64,000 bases of DNA. Source: Vigna angularis (Eukaryota; Streptophyta; Magnoliopsida; Fabales; Fabaceae). The DNA lies in the NCBI RefSeq assembly GCF_016808095.1, contig NC_068976.1, forward strand, positions 19,810,371 to 19,874,370, given 5' to 3'. The notes beneath the pieces were generated by a model that did not search any database, was not told the DNA's origin, and worked only from the letters and a program-made list of their open reading frames with translations. Within the stretch, counting starts at the first letter, position 1. The number at the start of each line of letters is the position of its first letter. Below, in pieces: positions 63,812 to 64,000 of the stretch. The position numbers were made by a program, and so were the translations under genes.

Positions 63812-64000
63812 CTAGCCTCTCCCAGTACGGTGTGGTTCAAGGACGAACCATGCGGAAGCTGGCGGGCATGTGACACCCGAGCACTGACGAGGGCGGGGAG
63901 TGATCGCCGGTGCAAGAGGCACGAAGTGCAAGGGGCACTGACAAGGAGCGGCTCCTGACAGGCTTCGAGTGGAAGGGACACATGGATGAATCAAACATAC
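63812..64000 (+). mobile_element. Start of the retrotransposon internal leader
   Basis: GC-rich untranslated leader after the primer-binding site, with no gag frame yet. The rest of the element is beyond the window, so its superfamily cannot be told. Confidence 0.7.

Overview
This is a plant nuclear window: AT-rich spacers, many-exon genes with GT-AG introns, long TA microsatellites and LTR-retrotransposon remnants. The proteins are clearly eudicot. Their flavour and the repeat style suggest a papilionoid legume, but that is an inference. I rebuilt ten complete protein-coding genes from spliced exons, plus one truncated at the left edge; exon phases closed for every multi-exon model.

Layout, left to right: 3' end of a wax-synthase-like MBOAT acyltransferase (+, 1-350); V-ATPase subunit e (-, 1162-2790); a solo LTR (3642-6116); plastid-division FtsZ1 (+, 6459-9364); Qc-SNARE SYP5 (-, 11218-12517); a second solo LTR of the same family (14278-16531); protein phosphatase 4 catalytic subunit (+, 18680-23206); a BPI/LBP-family secreted lipid-binding protein (+, 24904-27901); a PHD-BAH chromatin reader (+, 29441-36185); an 8-kb gene-poor spacer; an IAMT1-like SABATH carboxyl methyltransferase (+, 44136-47628); a single-exon orphan protein with an RVxF motif (-, 48773-49390); LIP5/VTA1 (-, 51957-54472); MAP65-1-like microtubule bundler (-, 56738-60464); and the 5' LTR plus primer-binding site of a retrotransposon that runs off the right edge (62417-64000).

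The genes are housekeeping and cell-biology functions: vacuolar acidification, plastid division, endosomal fusion, MVB/ESCRT recycling, microtubule bundling, phosphatase signalling and auxin methylation. They do not form one pathway. What unites them is ancestry. From memory of Arabidopsis loci, WS, VHA-e, FtsZ1, PPX, IAMT1 and MAP65-1 are collinear with a short part of chromosome 5 (about At5g55320 down to At5g55230). LIP5, VHA-e, PPX and MAP65 also match the duplicated chromosome 4 block (about At4g26710-26760).

The points most worth a second look are: a histidine at the expected zero-layer glutamine of SYP5; two GC-AG introns, in FtsZ1 and PHD-BAH; the orphan protein with three LxLExLL-like repeats and a KRVSF phosphatase-1 docking motif; an in-frame minisatellite in LIP5; and two independent solo LTRs around the FtsZ1-SYP5 pair. 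I found no gene cluster that amounts to a new defence or metabolic system.
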